A stretch of DNA of 43,688 nt from Gammaproteobacteria bacterium (GCA_003252455.1 QKED01000041.1:1-43688), one strand, 5' to 3'; numbered from the stretch's first letter, positions 23,800 through 35,362 are shown. Program-made: numbers and translations. Notes: a model not told the origin generated them from the letters alone.

Positions 23800-24329
23800 T
23801 GGCCCCCCCCCTCGCCCAGCACCTCTGTCGCCTCAGGCGGCGCAACCTCGCCCTGGCCACGCTGCTGGTACTGCTCGGCTATGGGGTCTACGGGGTGGAG
23901 CGGGCGCAGCGCCCTCCCCCCCCCGTCACGCTGACCGACCTCGATCCGTCGGCCATCACGTCGGCGCAGATCCGTACCGATTACGGCACCATCGAGCTGG
24001 AAAAACGCGACCAGGAGTGGCGTCTCGTCGCCCCCATCCAGGGCCCGGTGGCCGAGCTGCGCAGCCAGGCGCTGCTGGCCCTGGCCACCACGCCGGTGCG
24101 TGCCAGCCTCCCCTACGACGCGGCGCGTGCGGTCGAGTTCGGCCTCGACACACCGCCCATGCGCGTGCGCCTCGGTGAGCGTTTGGAGGTGGTTTTCGGC
24201 GCTGAGGCACCGCTGGATGGGGGGCGATATGTGCGCGTGGGTGAGCGGGTGCAGCTCATCAACCTGCGCTTCTACTACTATCTGAACGGCACCGCCGAGG
24301 GCTTTCTCGCCACCCCGGCGGGGGGCTAG
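23799..24329 (+). CDS. DUF4340-type membrane-anchored protein (short)
   Basis: A protein of 176 residues with one N-terminal membrane anchor (about 17-31) and a periplasmic part resembling DUF4340: ITSAQIRTDYGTIELEKRDQEWRLVAPIQGPV, then VEFGLDTPPMRVRLGERLEVVFG. The start overlaps the GldG stop (TGATG). DUF4340 proteins usually complete GldAFG-type operons. This copy is shorter than the other DUF4340 protein in the window. The stop overlaps the convergent response regulator by four bases. Confidence 0.75.
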   Translation: MAPPLAQHLCRLRRRNLALATLLVLLGYGVYGVERAQRPPPPVTLTDLDPSAITSAQIRTDYGTIELEKRDQEWRLVAPIQGPVAELRSQALLALATTPVRASLPYDAARAVEFGLDTPPMRVRLGERLEVVFGAEAPLDGGRYVRVGERVQLINLRFYYYLNGTAEGFLATPAGG

Positions 24330-24964
24330 ACCTCGATCAACCCGAGCCGCTTCGCCTCACGCACGCAGGCCGTGCGATTGGTGACACGCAAGGCGCGGAA
24401 CAGCTCGCGCAGGTGCACCTTGACGGTGTTCTCCGAGAGCGTCAGCTCGTGGGCGATGAGCTTGTTGGGGTAGCCCTGGGCCACCAGATGCAGCACCTCC
24501 AGCTTACGCGCGGTGATGCGTGCGCCCTCCTCCCACGGCTCCTCGGGCTGAGGCGGCCCCTCCTCCAACAGCTGCTCCCACCCCTCGGGTAGATACTCCT
24601 CACCGGTGGCCACCTGATCGATCGCCACCAGCAATTCGTCGCTGCCGGCGGTCTTGCAGATGTAGCCCTGCGCCCCCTGCTCCAGGGCGGCGCGCGCATG
24701 GCTGAGGGATTGAGAGGCGGAGATCATCAGGATCGGCGCCCAGATGGCGCGCTCACGCAGGGTGCGGATGAGGGAGAGACCGCTGGCCCCGGGGAGATTG
24801 AGGTCGAGCAGGATAAGATCGGGACGGTAACCAGCGTCACACAGGCTCAACGCCTGCTCGCCGCTCATGGCGCACTGCAACTGCACCGCACGCTCGACCC
24901 GCTGGAAGATGAACCCGAGACCATCGGCGAAGAGGCGATGGTCGTCTACTACCAGGATGTTCAT
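24326..24964 (-). CDS. LuxR/NarL-family response regulator
   Basis: A protein of 212 residues. The receiver (about 1-120) has D7-D8, phospho-acceptor Asp54 in LILLDLNLP, and Lys104 in ICKTAG. A LuxR-type helix-turn-helix (about 148-210) reads ITARKLEVLHLVAQGYPNKLIAHELTLSENTVKVHLRELFRAL. All receiver residues are intact. The ATG at 24964 begins the canonical MNILVVDDH; the longer frame upstream is non-coding. No cognate kinase is adjacent. The upstream region holds a perfect 7-bp hairpin (25063-25081) that would be in its leader. Targets are unknown. Confidence 0.92.
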   Translation of the reverse strand: MNILVVDDHRLFADGLGFIFQRVERAVQLQCAMSGEQALSLCDAGYRPDLILLDLNLPGASGLSLIRTLRERAIWAPILMISASQSLSHARAALEQGAQGYICKTAGSDELLVAIDQVATGEEYLPEGWEQLLEEGPPQPEEPWEEGARITARKLEVLHLVAQGYPNKLIAHELTLSENTVKVHLRELFRALRVTNRTACVREAKRLGLIEV

Positions 24965-25231
24965 GGGCTGTTCTCGTGCTCGTTCGGCGGCCCAAGGACA
25001 GGGACACACGCCGGGACCGGGCGGACGATGGCGCCTGGGACCGGTCGCGGCGAGGGGAGGCGCCCGACCGAGCGCCGGTCGGTGCCCCTTACCGGCGCCT
25101 CGTTTCGCGTATGCACCCACCCTGTTCGGGGCGGTTTGGCAAATCGCCATAATTCTTTCGGGTATTCGCCTGCATATGCTATGACGAACTGCTGACAGAT
25201 GGAGGGACTATTCCTGGTTTTTCGATACGTA

Positions 25232-26008
25232 TCACACCAATAGTCGCCGCCGCGCCAGCACCACCGCCAGATAGTAGCCGCCGAGGGCGTAGAGCAGCAG
25301 CACCGCCAGGTGCAGCCACGCCCCCTCCACCGGCAGCCCCGCCACCAGTGGTCGAATCAGCTCCACCGCGTGCACCAACGGCAGCAGTTGCATCAGCCAC
25401 TGGAGCACGCTGGGCAGGCTATCGACCGGGTAGAAGACCCCGCTCAAGACGAACATCGGGGTGATACCGAGGGTGAAGTAGTAGCTGAAAAAGTCGTAGC
25501 TCGGCGAGACCGCCGCCATACACATGGCGACCCCGGAGAAGGCCAGACCGACGAGCAGCCCGAGCGGCACCACCAGCGGCGCCCAATCCCCCTGCACGCC
25601 GCCGACCAGGAGCGCGACGATGAAGATCGCCGCCGTGCTCAGGGTCCCCTTGAAGGCGCACCAGAGCATCTCCCCGGCCATGATGTCGTCCACCTCCAGG
25701 GGGCTGGCGAGCATCGCCTCGTGGGTGCGCTGCGGCACCATGCGCGTGAACACCGAGTAGGTCGCCTCGAAGGCGGCGGCGTTCATGGTCGAGGAGGCGA
25801 TGATGCCGGAGGCGAGGAAGGTGAGATAGGGCATCGCCTGCATCTCGCCGATGAACAGGCCGAGGCCGTAGCCGAGACCGAAGAGGTAGAGCAGCGGCTC
25901 ACCGAAGTTCATCACCACCGCCGGGCCGAGCAGCTTGCGCCAGACCAGCAGGTTGCGCCGAAACACGGCCAGGGCGAGGGGGCTGAAACGGGGCAGAGAC
26001 CAGTTCAT
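25232..26008 (-). CDS. ABC-2 permease (NodJ-like)
   Basis: A protein of 258 residues with about six membrane segments. The family signature ATYSVFTRMVPQRTHEAMLASPLEVDDIMAGEMLWCAFKG matches the NodJ/DrrB-type ABC-2 permeases. Its start overlaps the stop of the NodI-like ATPase by four bases. Together they form an exporter of the polysaccharide/lipo-oligosaccharide/drug type. True Nod-factor export is not implied: no nod genes are present. Confidence 0.9.
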   Translation of the reverse strand: MNWSLPRFSPLALAVFRRNLLVWRKLLGPAVVMNFGEPLLYLFGLGYGLGLFIGEMQAMPYLTFLASGIIASSTMNAAAFEATYSVFTRMVPQRTHEAMLASPLEVDDIMAGEMLWCAFKGTLSTAAIFIVALLVGGVQGDWAPLVVPLGLLVGLAFSGVAMCMAAVSPSYDFFSYYFTLGITPMFVLSGVFYPVDSLPSVLQWLMQLLPLVHAVELIRPLVAGLPVEGAWLHLAVLLLYALGGYYLAVVLARRRLLV

Positions 26009-26919
26009 TCGTGCAGCTCCCGTCCGGTCAGCTTGAGAAACACATCCTCCATGTTGGCGCGCCGGTGCAGGTAGGGGTGGGGACAGCCGTCCGCCTCCAG
26101 GCGGTCGAGCAGGGGACGGGCGCTCTCGGCATAGCAGTAGAGCAGGTCACCGAGCGGCTCGATACGACAGCCGGTGTCGGCCAACTGCCGCCCGAGGGCG
26201 TCGAGCCCGTCGCCACGGATCTCCACCACCTCGGGTTCGATGTGGCGGGCGATAAGTTCGGCGGGACTGCCCTGCTCCAGGATGCGCCCCTGGTCCATGA
26301 TCACCAGGCGGTCACAGAGACGCTCCGCCTCCTCCATATAGTGGGTGGTGAGGAGCAGGGTCTTGCCCCGGCGCTGCAGCTCGCGCAGGCGACCCCAGAT
26401 GAGGTGACGCACCTGCGGGTCGAGACCGGTGGTGGGTTCGTCGAGCACCACCAACTCCGGGTCGTTGATCAGCGCGCGGGCGATGGTCAGGCGGCGCAGC
26501 ATGCCCCCGGAGAGGCTGCCCACCTTGCGCGCGGCGCGGTCGCGCAGCTCGACAAAGTCGAGCAGCTCGCCGATGCGCCGTTCCACCTCGGCGCCCCCCA
26601 GACCGAAATAGCTGGCGAAGATACGCAGGTTCTCGGCCACGCTGAAATCGGGGTCGAGGTTGTCCATCTGTGGCACTACGCCGATGCGCGCGCGGATGGC
26701 GCGCCCGGCGCCGGGCATCGGCAGGTCGAACAGGCGCAGCTCGCCACCTGAAATGGGCGAGAGGCCGAGGAGCATACGGATGGTGGTGGTCTTGCCCGCG
26801 CCGTTGGGGCCGAGAAAGCCGAAACAGCTGCCGCGCGGGATGCTGAAGTCGATGCCGCGCACCACTTCGCTGTCGCCGAAGCGCTTAGTCAGGGCGCGGG
26901 CCTGAATCACGGGGCTCAT
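26005..26919 (-). CDS. ABC ATPase (NodI-like)
   Basis: A protein of 304 residues. Walker A GPNGAGKT at 37-44, the signature LSGGM followed by LRRLTIARALIN, Walker B LVVLDEPTTGLDP, and an H-loop in LLTTHYMEE. A C-terminal domain of about 90 residues is typical of NodI/CcmA-type ATPases. The ATG at 26919 is preferred over an upstream extension, although the ribosome site is weak. It is translationally coupled to the NodJ-like permease and divergent from the DUF4340 gene at 27150. Confidence 0.9.
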   Translation of the reverse strand: MSPVIQARALTKRFGDSEVVRGIDFSIPRGSCFGFLGPNGAGKTTTIRMLLGLSPISGGELRLFDLPMPGAGRAIRARIGVVPQMDNLDPDFSVAENLRIFASYFGLGGAEVERRIGELLDFVELRDRAARKVGSLSGGMLRRLTIARALINDPELVVLDEPTTGLDPQVRHLIWGRLRELQRRGKTLLLTTHYMEEAERLCDRLVIMDQGRILEQGSPAELIARHIEPEVVEIRGDGLDALGRQLADTGCRIEPLGDLLYCYAESARPLLDRLEADGCPHPYLHRRANMEDVFLKLTGRELHE

Positions 26920-27149
26920 GGGGTCACATCGGTCCTGGCTGGTAGGCACTCAAGGATGGAGCAATCGCCTTTGCGGGTCCAGACCTCCCCCCCGCACCCG
27001 CACCCGCACCGCGCGGGTGATTTTCCACGCACCCGCCCGGCCAGCCAGGCGTGGGATCTGTTACCCTAATCACGCCTCACCACGACACTCGGCCTAGCCT
27101 GCCTTGCCTAGACCCTGCCCTGGCGGACCACCGGATCCCTGCATCACAC

Positions 27150-28301
27150 ATGAGTCGCATCCTCTATCTCAGCATCATTATTCTCATCGGCTATGTCGGC
27201 TGGCTGCAGCTCTACCACGAGCCGGTTCGCAAGCCCGAGGTGGCACGCCTGCCACTGCGCTTCTATCCCAATCTGGCCAATCAGCTCGGTCAGACCACGC
27301 GCATCGAGGTCTATCTGCGCAATGCCAAGAACCTCGACCTGATCCGTGGCGACGACCAGTGGACCGTGCAGCAGCTCGACCACTACCCGGCCAACCTCGA
27401 ACTGCTGCGCCGCGTGAGCAGCGGTCTGGCCGGTCTGCGCCCCCTGGAGCCACGCACCGATAACCCCGACCTCTACCGCCGTCAAGGGGTCGCCGACCCC
27501 GGCACCGAGATCGGCGCCGGGCGCCGGGTGATCCTGCGTGGCCGGGGTAACGAGGTATTCACCGACCTCATCATCGGTGACCACGACCTCGACACCACGG
27601 GCAACCGTGACCCCGACCGCCTCTTCGTACGCCGCTACGGCGAGGCCCAGAGTTGGCTGGTACAGGGGCGCTTGGATCTGCCCGACGAGCCCATCGCCTG
27701 GCTCGACCCCAAACTCGCCAGCATCCCACTAGAGATGCTCAAAGAGGTGCGAGTACGCCCACAGGGTGGGGCGGTGGCCTACACCCTGGTGAGCGACCCG
27801 GGCCGCCTGCCCGATGAGACGGACCCCGCACCCACACCGGACGCGCCCTCGGTAACGCGCTGGAGGCTACAACTCCCCTCTGGCCAACACCACGGTGAGG
27901 CGGAGGTGATCCAGCCCGCCGCCACCACCCTGGCCGACTTCCTGGCGCAGAACCACCCTCAGTCGGTACAACCGAGCGCGCGGGCTGGCGACCTGGGTGC
28001 GGTGGAGATGCAGGTCGACTATGTGCGCCAGGATGGCCTCGTCATCACCCTCCTGCTCTACCAGCCGCACCTACAGCGCCACCTGCGCATCGAGAGCCGC
28101 CTCGACGGTGAACTCGGCCCACAAGAGGAGGTGGACGAACTCAACCGGCGCTGGGGCCCGTGGCTCTTCACCCTCGACGACGACCGCCTCGCCACCCTCA
28201 TGACCCCGGCCGAGGCGCTGCTGCAACCCGCCCCGGAGTCGGCCCCGCTCCCGACCTCCGAGGCCGAGGCGGGTCCGCCCCCCGCCCCCTCCACCGAGTA
28301 G
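27150..28301 (+). CDS. DUF4340 domain protein (long)
   Basis: A protein of 383 residues starting directly with a membrane anchor (SRILYLSIIILIGYVGWLQLY). The periplasmic part has typical DUF4340 features: DLIRGDDQWTVQQLDHYPANLELLRRVSSGLAGLRPLEPRTDNPDLY and ILRGRGNEVFTDLIIGDHDLDTTGNRD.. ..RLFVRRYGEAQSWLVQGRL. The last 45 residues are Pro/Ala-rich and probably disordered. Unlike the short DUF4340 gene at 23799 it is not in a GldAFG operon, but it lies 2.8 kb from one. It may have separated from that operon through insertion of the regulator and NodIJ genes; this is inference. No clear ribosome site is seen. Confidence 0.8.
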   Translation: MSRILYLSIIILIGYVGWLQLYHEPVRKPEVARLPLRFYPNLANQLGQTTRIEVYLRNAKNLDLIRGDDQWTVQQLDHYPANLELLRRVSSGLAGLRPLEPRTDNPDLYRRQGVADPGTEIGAGRRVILRGRGNEVFTDLIIGDHDLDTTGNRDPDRLFVRRYGEAQSWLVQGRLDLPDEPIAWLDPKLASIPLEMLKEVRVRPQGGAVAYTLVSDPGRLPDETDPAPTPDAPSVTRWRLQLPSGQHHGEAEVIQPAATTLADFLAQNHPQSVQPSARAGDLGAVEMQVDYVRQDGLVITLLLYQPHLQRHLRIESRLDGELGPQEEVDELNRRWGPWLFTLDDDRLATLMTPAEALLQPAPESAPLPTSEAEAGPPPAPSTE

Positions 28302-28357
28302 GCACGGGGGGCTGCGCGCCCATCCGCCAGCCCCACCCGCCGCCACAACAGAACCAT

Positions 28358-28383
28358 AACCAATTGAAAAATTGGTTTATTTA
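28358..28383 (+). terminator. Intrinsic terminator after the DUF4340 gene
   Basis: AACCAATT (28358-28365), GAAA tetraloop, AATTGGTT (28370-28377), then TATTTACTCTTCT. It is a perfect 8-bp stem, AT-rich in a GC-rich setting, located 57 bases after the DUF4340 stop. Confidence 0.65.
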
Positions 28384-28580
28384 CTCTTCTAGACCCCCTC
28401 GCGCCCACAAGGCCCACGCGTGGTTACCCCGCGCACAACGCCTTGCCCGTGCCTCGTGCAGACGCGGCGATGGCCGCGTCCGACAACGACCATGCGGCAC
28501 TCGGGGAAAAGACTGACTATCCTTAGGGGATTACCCCACCTAGCCGACCCCCGACCGACGCGGCATGATCACGTCATCCC

Positions 28581-28601
28581 CATGACATCTGGATTGTCAT
28601 G
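28581..28601. promoter_or_regulatory. Perfect inverted repeat, possible operator
   Basis: CATGACA, seven bases TCTGGAT, TGTCATG: a perfect 7-7-7 dyad ending 37 bases before the cyclase ATG. The size suits a dimeric regulator binding site or an mRNA hairpin that could affect translation. Confidence 0.35.
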
Positions 28602-28638
28602 CGTAATGGGTAGAACCGCTGACACCCCCCACAGCACG

Positions 28639-29955
28639 ATGGAGCCTATGGCCAACCCGATAACCTTAGACCTCGGCCTGCTCAACGCCCTGTTCGAGGC
28701 GGTGCCCGACGCGCTCTATCTCATCGACCCCGAGACCAGCCGCATCCTCTACGTCAACCGCGCCGGCTACGAGGAGCTCGACATGCAGCGTGACGAGGTG
28801 CTCGAACACTCGGTACTGAGCCTGCAGATGGATGTGGTGGGCGAGGCGCAGTGGGCGAGCATCGTCACGGCGATCCGCAAGGAGCGCCAACTCACCTTTA
28901 TCGGGCGTCACCGGCGCAGCGACGGCAGTGAGCTGCCGGTGGAGGTGAATACCAGCGTCTTCGAGCACGCCGGGCGCGAATACTTCCTCTCCGTGGCGCG
29001 CGACATCACCGAGCGCATGGCCAGCAGCCAGGGGCTCGTCAGCCGCAATGACCAGCTCTGGTTTGCCCTCAACGAGGCGAGCGACGGGCTGTGGGACTGG
29101 GACATCGCCAGCGGCGAGGTGTTCTTTTCACCCCAACTGGCGCGCATGCTCGGTTACGGCCCGCACGAGATGTCTCCCCAGCTCGACACCTGGAAGGGCA
29201 ACATCCACCCCGAGGACCAGGCGCGCGTCGTGCAGACCCTGCGCGACCACCTGGCGGGTCGGCGTGAACGCTACGAGGCACAATACCGCCTGCGCAACCG
29301 CAACGGCCACTACCTCTGGGTGCACGACCGGGGACGCGTGAGCGAGCGCGACGCACAGGGCAATCCGATCCGCGCCGTGGGCATGGTGCAGAACATCACC
29401 GATCAAAAGATGCTCGAAGCGCAACTGCTGCAGCTCGCCTCCCATGACGCCCTCACCGGCCTCCTCAACCGCCGTGGCGGCGAGGAGCGGCTGCGCGAAC
29501 AGCTCGCCCTGGCCCAACGCAAACAGCACCCCTTGACCCTCTGCCTGGTCGATCTCGACCACTTCAAGGAGGTCAACGACCTCTACGGCCACCTCAGTGG
29601 CGACCACGTGCTGCGCCTCTTCGCCGACTACCTGCGCGGCCACGTGCGCGCCTCGGACATCGCCTTTCGCTGGGGCGGCGAGGAGTTTGTGCTCATCTGG
29701 CCCGACACCGACCACGCTGGCGGCCTGACCATCGCCGAGCGCATCCGCCATGGGCTCACCGAGCAGAAGTGCGCGCTGGACCCCCCCGTCAACCTCACCG
29801 CCAGTTTCGGTGTGGCCACCTTCCCCGAGCACGGCACACAGATGGAGACGCTACTACTGGATGCCGACCGCGCCCTCTATCAGGCCAAGCAGGCGGGGCG
29901 CGACCGAGTAGTGAGCGTGGCCGATACCACCCTCACCCCTCGTGGTGACGGCTGA
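28639..29955 (+). CDS. Diguanylate cyclase with two PAS domains
   Basis: A protein of 438 residues. PAS 1 spans about 14-125, PAS 2 with PAC about 137-262 (LWFALNEASDGLWDWDIASGEVFFSP), then a GGDEF domain about 275-430. The active site is intact: GGEEF at 346-350, with the inhibitory RxxD (R337-A-S-D340) five residues before it. It should make c-di-GMP with product feedback. No membrane segment is present, so it senses a cytoplasmic cue through PAS. ATG 28639 is chosen; ATG 28648 lies only three bases after GGAG. The stop codon sits inside a 9-bp tandem repeat. PAS 2 resembles the PAS of the kinase at 14432 (shared ASDGLWDWD-like segment). Confidence 0.92.
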   Translation: MEPMANPITLDLGLLNALFEAVPDALYLIDPETSRILYVNRAGYEELDMQRDEVLEHSVLSLQMDVVGEAQWASIVTAIRKERQLTFIGRHRRSDGSELPVEVNTSVFEHAGREYFLSVARDITERMASSQGLVSRNDQLWFALNEASDGLWDWDIASGEVFFSPQLARMLGYGPHEMSPQLDTWKGNIHPEDQARVVQTLRDHLAGRRERYEAQYRLRNRNGHYLWVHDRGRVSERDAQGNPIRAVGMVQNITDQKMLEAQLLQLASHDALTGLLNRRGGEERLREQLALAQRKQHPLTLCLVDLDHFKEVNDLYGHLSGDHVLRLFADYLRGHVRASDIAFRWGGEEFVLIWPDTDHAGGLTIAERIRHGLTEQKCALDPPVNLTASFGVATFPEHGTQMETLLLDADRALYQAKQAGRDRVVSVADTTLTPRGDG

Positions 29956-29986
29956 GGTTGCTGAGGTTGCTGAGGTTGCTGAGGTT
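29951..29986. repeat. Four exact copies of the 9-mer GCTGAGGTT
   Basis: GCTGAGGTT repeats four times without change from 29951 to 29986, followed by a degenerate unit. The first copy contains the TGA stop of the diguanylate cyclase (29953-29955). Loss or gain of units would not change that stop. On the minus strand it would read as an Asn-Leu-Ser series in one frame. Confidence 0.95.
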
Positions 29987-30269
29987 GCGAAGGGTGCCGA
30001 CCACACGACGGCACCGCCAGAGCGCGTGGTCACGGCCGATCGACCGCCCATACCGCCCCCTGCCGACGCTCGGCAGCCGCACCGAGGTGCCCATACCGAC
30101 CTCGGCACGCAGGGCGCGTGCCTGGCGCAGGCCATCGAGGCCCAGCGGCGTGCAATCGGCGTCGATCAGGTCGAAGTCGTGCGCCCCTGGGTCTCGGGGC
30201 ATGGGCCGCCCCTACGCGGCCCCAGCGCCAACCACCCGGGTCTGAACCTCGGGCCTTAGGCGGTCGGGC
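29987..30269 (-). pseudogene. Gene-free stretch with possible histidine-phosphatase remnant
   Basis: No intact gene fills this stretch. On the minus strand, about 30196-30100, a frame reads GAHDFDLIDADCTPLGLDG followed by LRQARALRAEVG. This resembles the D.PLT.LG..QA..LR segment near the start of histidine-phosphatase (phosphoglycerate-mutase-like) proteins. An in-frame stop lies just upstream (about 30210), and the similarity fades after about 35 residues. If real, it is a decayed fragment. The rest of the stretch shows nothing recognisable. Confidence 0.25.
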
Positions 30270-31283
30270 TCAATCCTTGGCCCACTCGAAGGCGTCGGAG
30301 TAGCAGTGCTCGCTCTCCAGCCCGCGCGCCACCAGTTTGCGCCGGGCGTCGAGCACCATCTCCGGCATACCACAGGCGTAGACCTCGAAGGGGCTCAGGT
30401 CTTGGTAGTCGGCCAGTACCGCCTCCTGCACATAGCCCCGACGGTAGCCGTTGGCCAAGTCCGCATCACTGGCCTGGGAGAGCACCGGCACGAAGGTGAA
30501 GTTGCTGTAGTGGGCGGCCCACTTGCGCGGCAGCGCCTCCTGGTAGAGGTCCTCCACCTGGCGCGCGCCCCAGTAGAGGGTGATGGGACGGCTCACCCCC
30601 TCGGTGAAGGCGTGTTCGAGGATGCCCTTGATCGGCCCGAAGCCGGTGCCGGTGGCGAGCAGGATGATGGGGCGCTCGCTCTCCTCGCGTAGGTAGAAGG
30701 AGCCGTGTGGCCCCTCGATGCGCAGGATGTCGCCCACCTTGAGTTCGCCAAACACCTTTTGGGTGAAACGCCCACCCTTGATCAGCCGTACGTGCAGCTG
30801 GATACGCTCATCATTGTGCGGCGCGTTGGCGATGGAGAAGGCGCGGCGCTTGCCGTCGGGCAGGAGGATGTCGAGGTACTGACCGGCGAGGAACTGCAGG
30901 CGCTCCCCCTCGGGCAGGGCCAGGTAGAGGCACATCACGTCGTCGTTGAGGCGGTCCATCTGCTCGATACGACAGGGCATGGTCTTGACCGGGATCTCCC
31001 GGTCGGAGCCCACCTCGTGCACCTCGATGACCAGGTCGGACTCGGGGATCGCCTCGCAGAAGATCCCCTGACCGGCCGCCGCCTCCTCCTCGCTCAAGGC
31101 CATCGGCGGCTCGGCGTAGCGTACACTCCCCGTCAAGACCTTACCCACACACGCCCCGCAGGCCCCATTGCGACAGCCGTAGGGAAAGGCGAGACCCTGG
31201 CGCAGGGCGGCGTCGAGGACGGTCTCGTCGGGTTCGACGCTGAAGGTGTGGTTGCTCGGTTTGACGGTGACCTGGAAGCTCAT
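30270..31283 (-). CDS. Ferredoxin-reductase fusion (CDP-6-deoxy-glucoseen reductase-like)
   Basis: A protein of 337 residues. The N-terminal plant-type [2Fe-2S] ferredoxin has C37, C42, C45 and C76 (CRNGACGAC...GIFC). A FAD domain follows (RRAFSIANAPH), then an NAD(P) domain (LLATGTGFGPIKGIL and CGMPEMV). This is the arrangement of AscD/RfbI-type reductases and of oxygenase reductases. Databases often call such proteins CDP-6-deoxy-delta-3,4-glucoseen reductase, but without the dideoxy-sugar partner genes that function is unsupported here. A soluble electron-transfer role from NAD(P)H to an oxygenase or iron-sulfur enzyme is the safe statement. It is divergent from the SDR gene. Confidence 0.9.
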   Translation of the reverse strand: MSFQVTVKPSNHTFSVEPDETVLDAALRQGLAFPYGCRNGACGACVGKVLTGSVRYAEPPMALSEEEAAAGQGIFCEAIPESDLVIEVHEVGSDREIPVKTMPCRIEQMDRLNDDVMCLYLALPEGERLQFLAGQYLDILLPDGKRRAFSIANAPHNDERIQLHVRLIKGGRFTQKVFGELKVGDILRIEGPHGSFYLREESERPIILLATGTGFGPIKGILEHAFTEGVSRPITLYWGARQVEDLYQEALPRKWAAHYSNFTFVPVLSQASDADLANGYRRGYVQEAVLADYQDLSPFEVYACGMPEMVLDARRKLVARGLESEHCYSDAFEWAKD

Positions 31284-31351
31284 GGCGCGGGGTTCCTTGG
31301 CGGTGCGTGGGGAGAGGAGGATATGGGGCTCTATTTTCTGAGTAAAAGACT

Positions 31352-32263
31352 ATGAAGTATGCCGTAACTGAGGCAGCGGATAAAGGGCGGCGCGTGGTGA
31401 TCCTCGGCTGTGGTGCTGTGGGCAGCCGTCTGGCTCGACGCTGGCAGGCACAGGGGGCCGAGGTGCTCGGCGTGGTGCGCAGCGCCGAGGGGGTCGCACG
31501 CCTGGCGGCACTCGGCATCCCGGCGCTGCGTGCCGACCTCGACACCCCCGCCGAGCTCGCCGCCCTGCCCACTGCAGGGGCCCTGCTCTACCACTTCGTA
31601 CAGCCAGGGCACCACGGCGAGCAGGACGGGCGCACCCGGAACCTGCTGCAGCGCCTGACCGAGGCGCCACCGATGCGGCTGGTCTACCTCGGCACCAGCG
31701 GGGTCTACGGCGACACCGGCGGCGCCTGGGTGGACGAGCACGCCCCCACCCCCGCCCCCACGCCACGCGCCCGTCGCCGCCTGGACGCCGAGCTGCAACT
31801 GGTCGCCTTCGCCGCCGTACACGCCATCCCCCTGGCGCGCATGCGCGTCGGCGGCATCTACGGCGCGGGCAAGCTGCCGCGGGCACGGCTAGAGCGGGGG
31901 GAGCCGATCCTGTGCGAGGCACAGGCGGGCTACACCAACCGCATCCACCTCGAAGACCTGGTCACGATCGCCTTCACCCTCGGCCAACGCGGCACGGGGG
32001 TATTCAATGTCAGCGACGGTCGACCGGGCAACATGAGCGCCTACTTCAAGGCGGTGGCCGACACCCTAGGCCTACCCCGACCCACGGAGATCGACCTCGC
32101 CGAGGCGCGCGAACGCCTCACCCCGGCGATGCTCGAATACCTCGGCGAGTCACGCCGCCTGCGTGCCGAACGCATCCGTACCGAGCTAGGTATCGAGCTG
32201 AGTTATCCAGACCTCGCCAGTGGTCTGGCCCAGGCCACCGCTCGGCAGGAGGGGGCGCCCTGA
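31352..32263 (+). CDS. SDR-type NAD(P)-dependent epimerase/dehydratase-like protein
   Basis: A protein of 303 residues. The Rossmann glycine motif reads GCGAVGSRLA (variant of GxxGxxG) after VVILG. LVYLGTSGVYGD supplies the active-site Ser and Tyr region, and RMRVGGIYGAGKL and FNVSDGRPGNMSAYF are typical of extended SDRs. The catalytic YxxxK is not obvious: the segment after the Ser reads RARRRLDAELQL, so the protein may be an atypical SDR (YeeZ-like). The substrate is unknown. The start lies 68 bases from the divergent reductase gene. Confidence 0.83.
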   Translation: MKYAVTEAADKGRRVVILGCGAVGSRLARRWQAQGAEVLGVVRSAEGVARLAALGIPALRADLDTPAELAALPTAGALLYHFVQPGHHGEQDGRTRNLLQRLTEAPPMRLVYLGTSGVYGDTGGAWVDEHAPTPAPTPRARRRLDAELQLVAFAAVHAIPLARMRVGGIYGAGKLPRARLERGEPILCEAQAGYTNRIHLEDLVTIAFTLGQRGTGVFNVSDGRPGNMSAYFKAVADTLGLPRPTEIDLAEARERLTPAMLEYLGESRRLRAERIRTELGIELSYPDLASGLAQATARQEGAP

Positions 32264-32491
32264 GCGGGTTTCTCAGCCACCTTTAAGGCGCGACGGAAGA
32301 CACTATACTTTGCCTTCCGGCTCCACGTGTGACCACCCTGTGCAGGGCCATAGCGCCCCTTCGCTCGGGCGCTGAAGAGTACGAGCCTGGGGTGAGTCGC
32401 GGGGGCGTGGCCCACGAGCGCGGCGGCAGCGCGCGCCCACCGCCCCTCGGCCCTAGGTGCGCCCCTACCCCGCCCAACCCCGCGAGATGCC

Positions 32492-35359
<2,868 letters not shown>

Positions 35360-35362
35360 GAC

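Larger units (their letters stand above)
28302..28638. other. Gene-free region upstream of the diguanylate cyclase
   Basis: 337 bases. It holds the terminator at 28358-28383, a GGGG-ATTA-CCCC hairpin near 28530 and the inverted repeat at 28581-28601. The composition is less GC-rich around the terminator. No gene, riboswitch or clear promoter boxes are seen. Confidence 0.5.

Noticed and set aside
20812-24329. Calling this operon a gliding-motility system
   Set aside because: GldAFG-type ABC operons are widespread in non-gliding bacteria and no other gliding gene is present.
26991-27026. Three copies of CCCGCA and a 7-bp hairpin followed by ATTTT on the plus strand
   Set aside because: Lies between divergent genes, so no plus-strand gene precedes it to be terminated; treated as chance or an unassigned leader structure.
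30270-31283. Calling the reductase a dideoxy-sugar biosynthesis enzyme
   Set aside because: No other sugar-nucleotide genes of that pathway are nearby; only the ferredoxin/FAD/NAD arrangement is supported.
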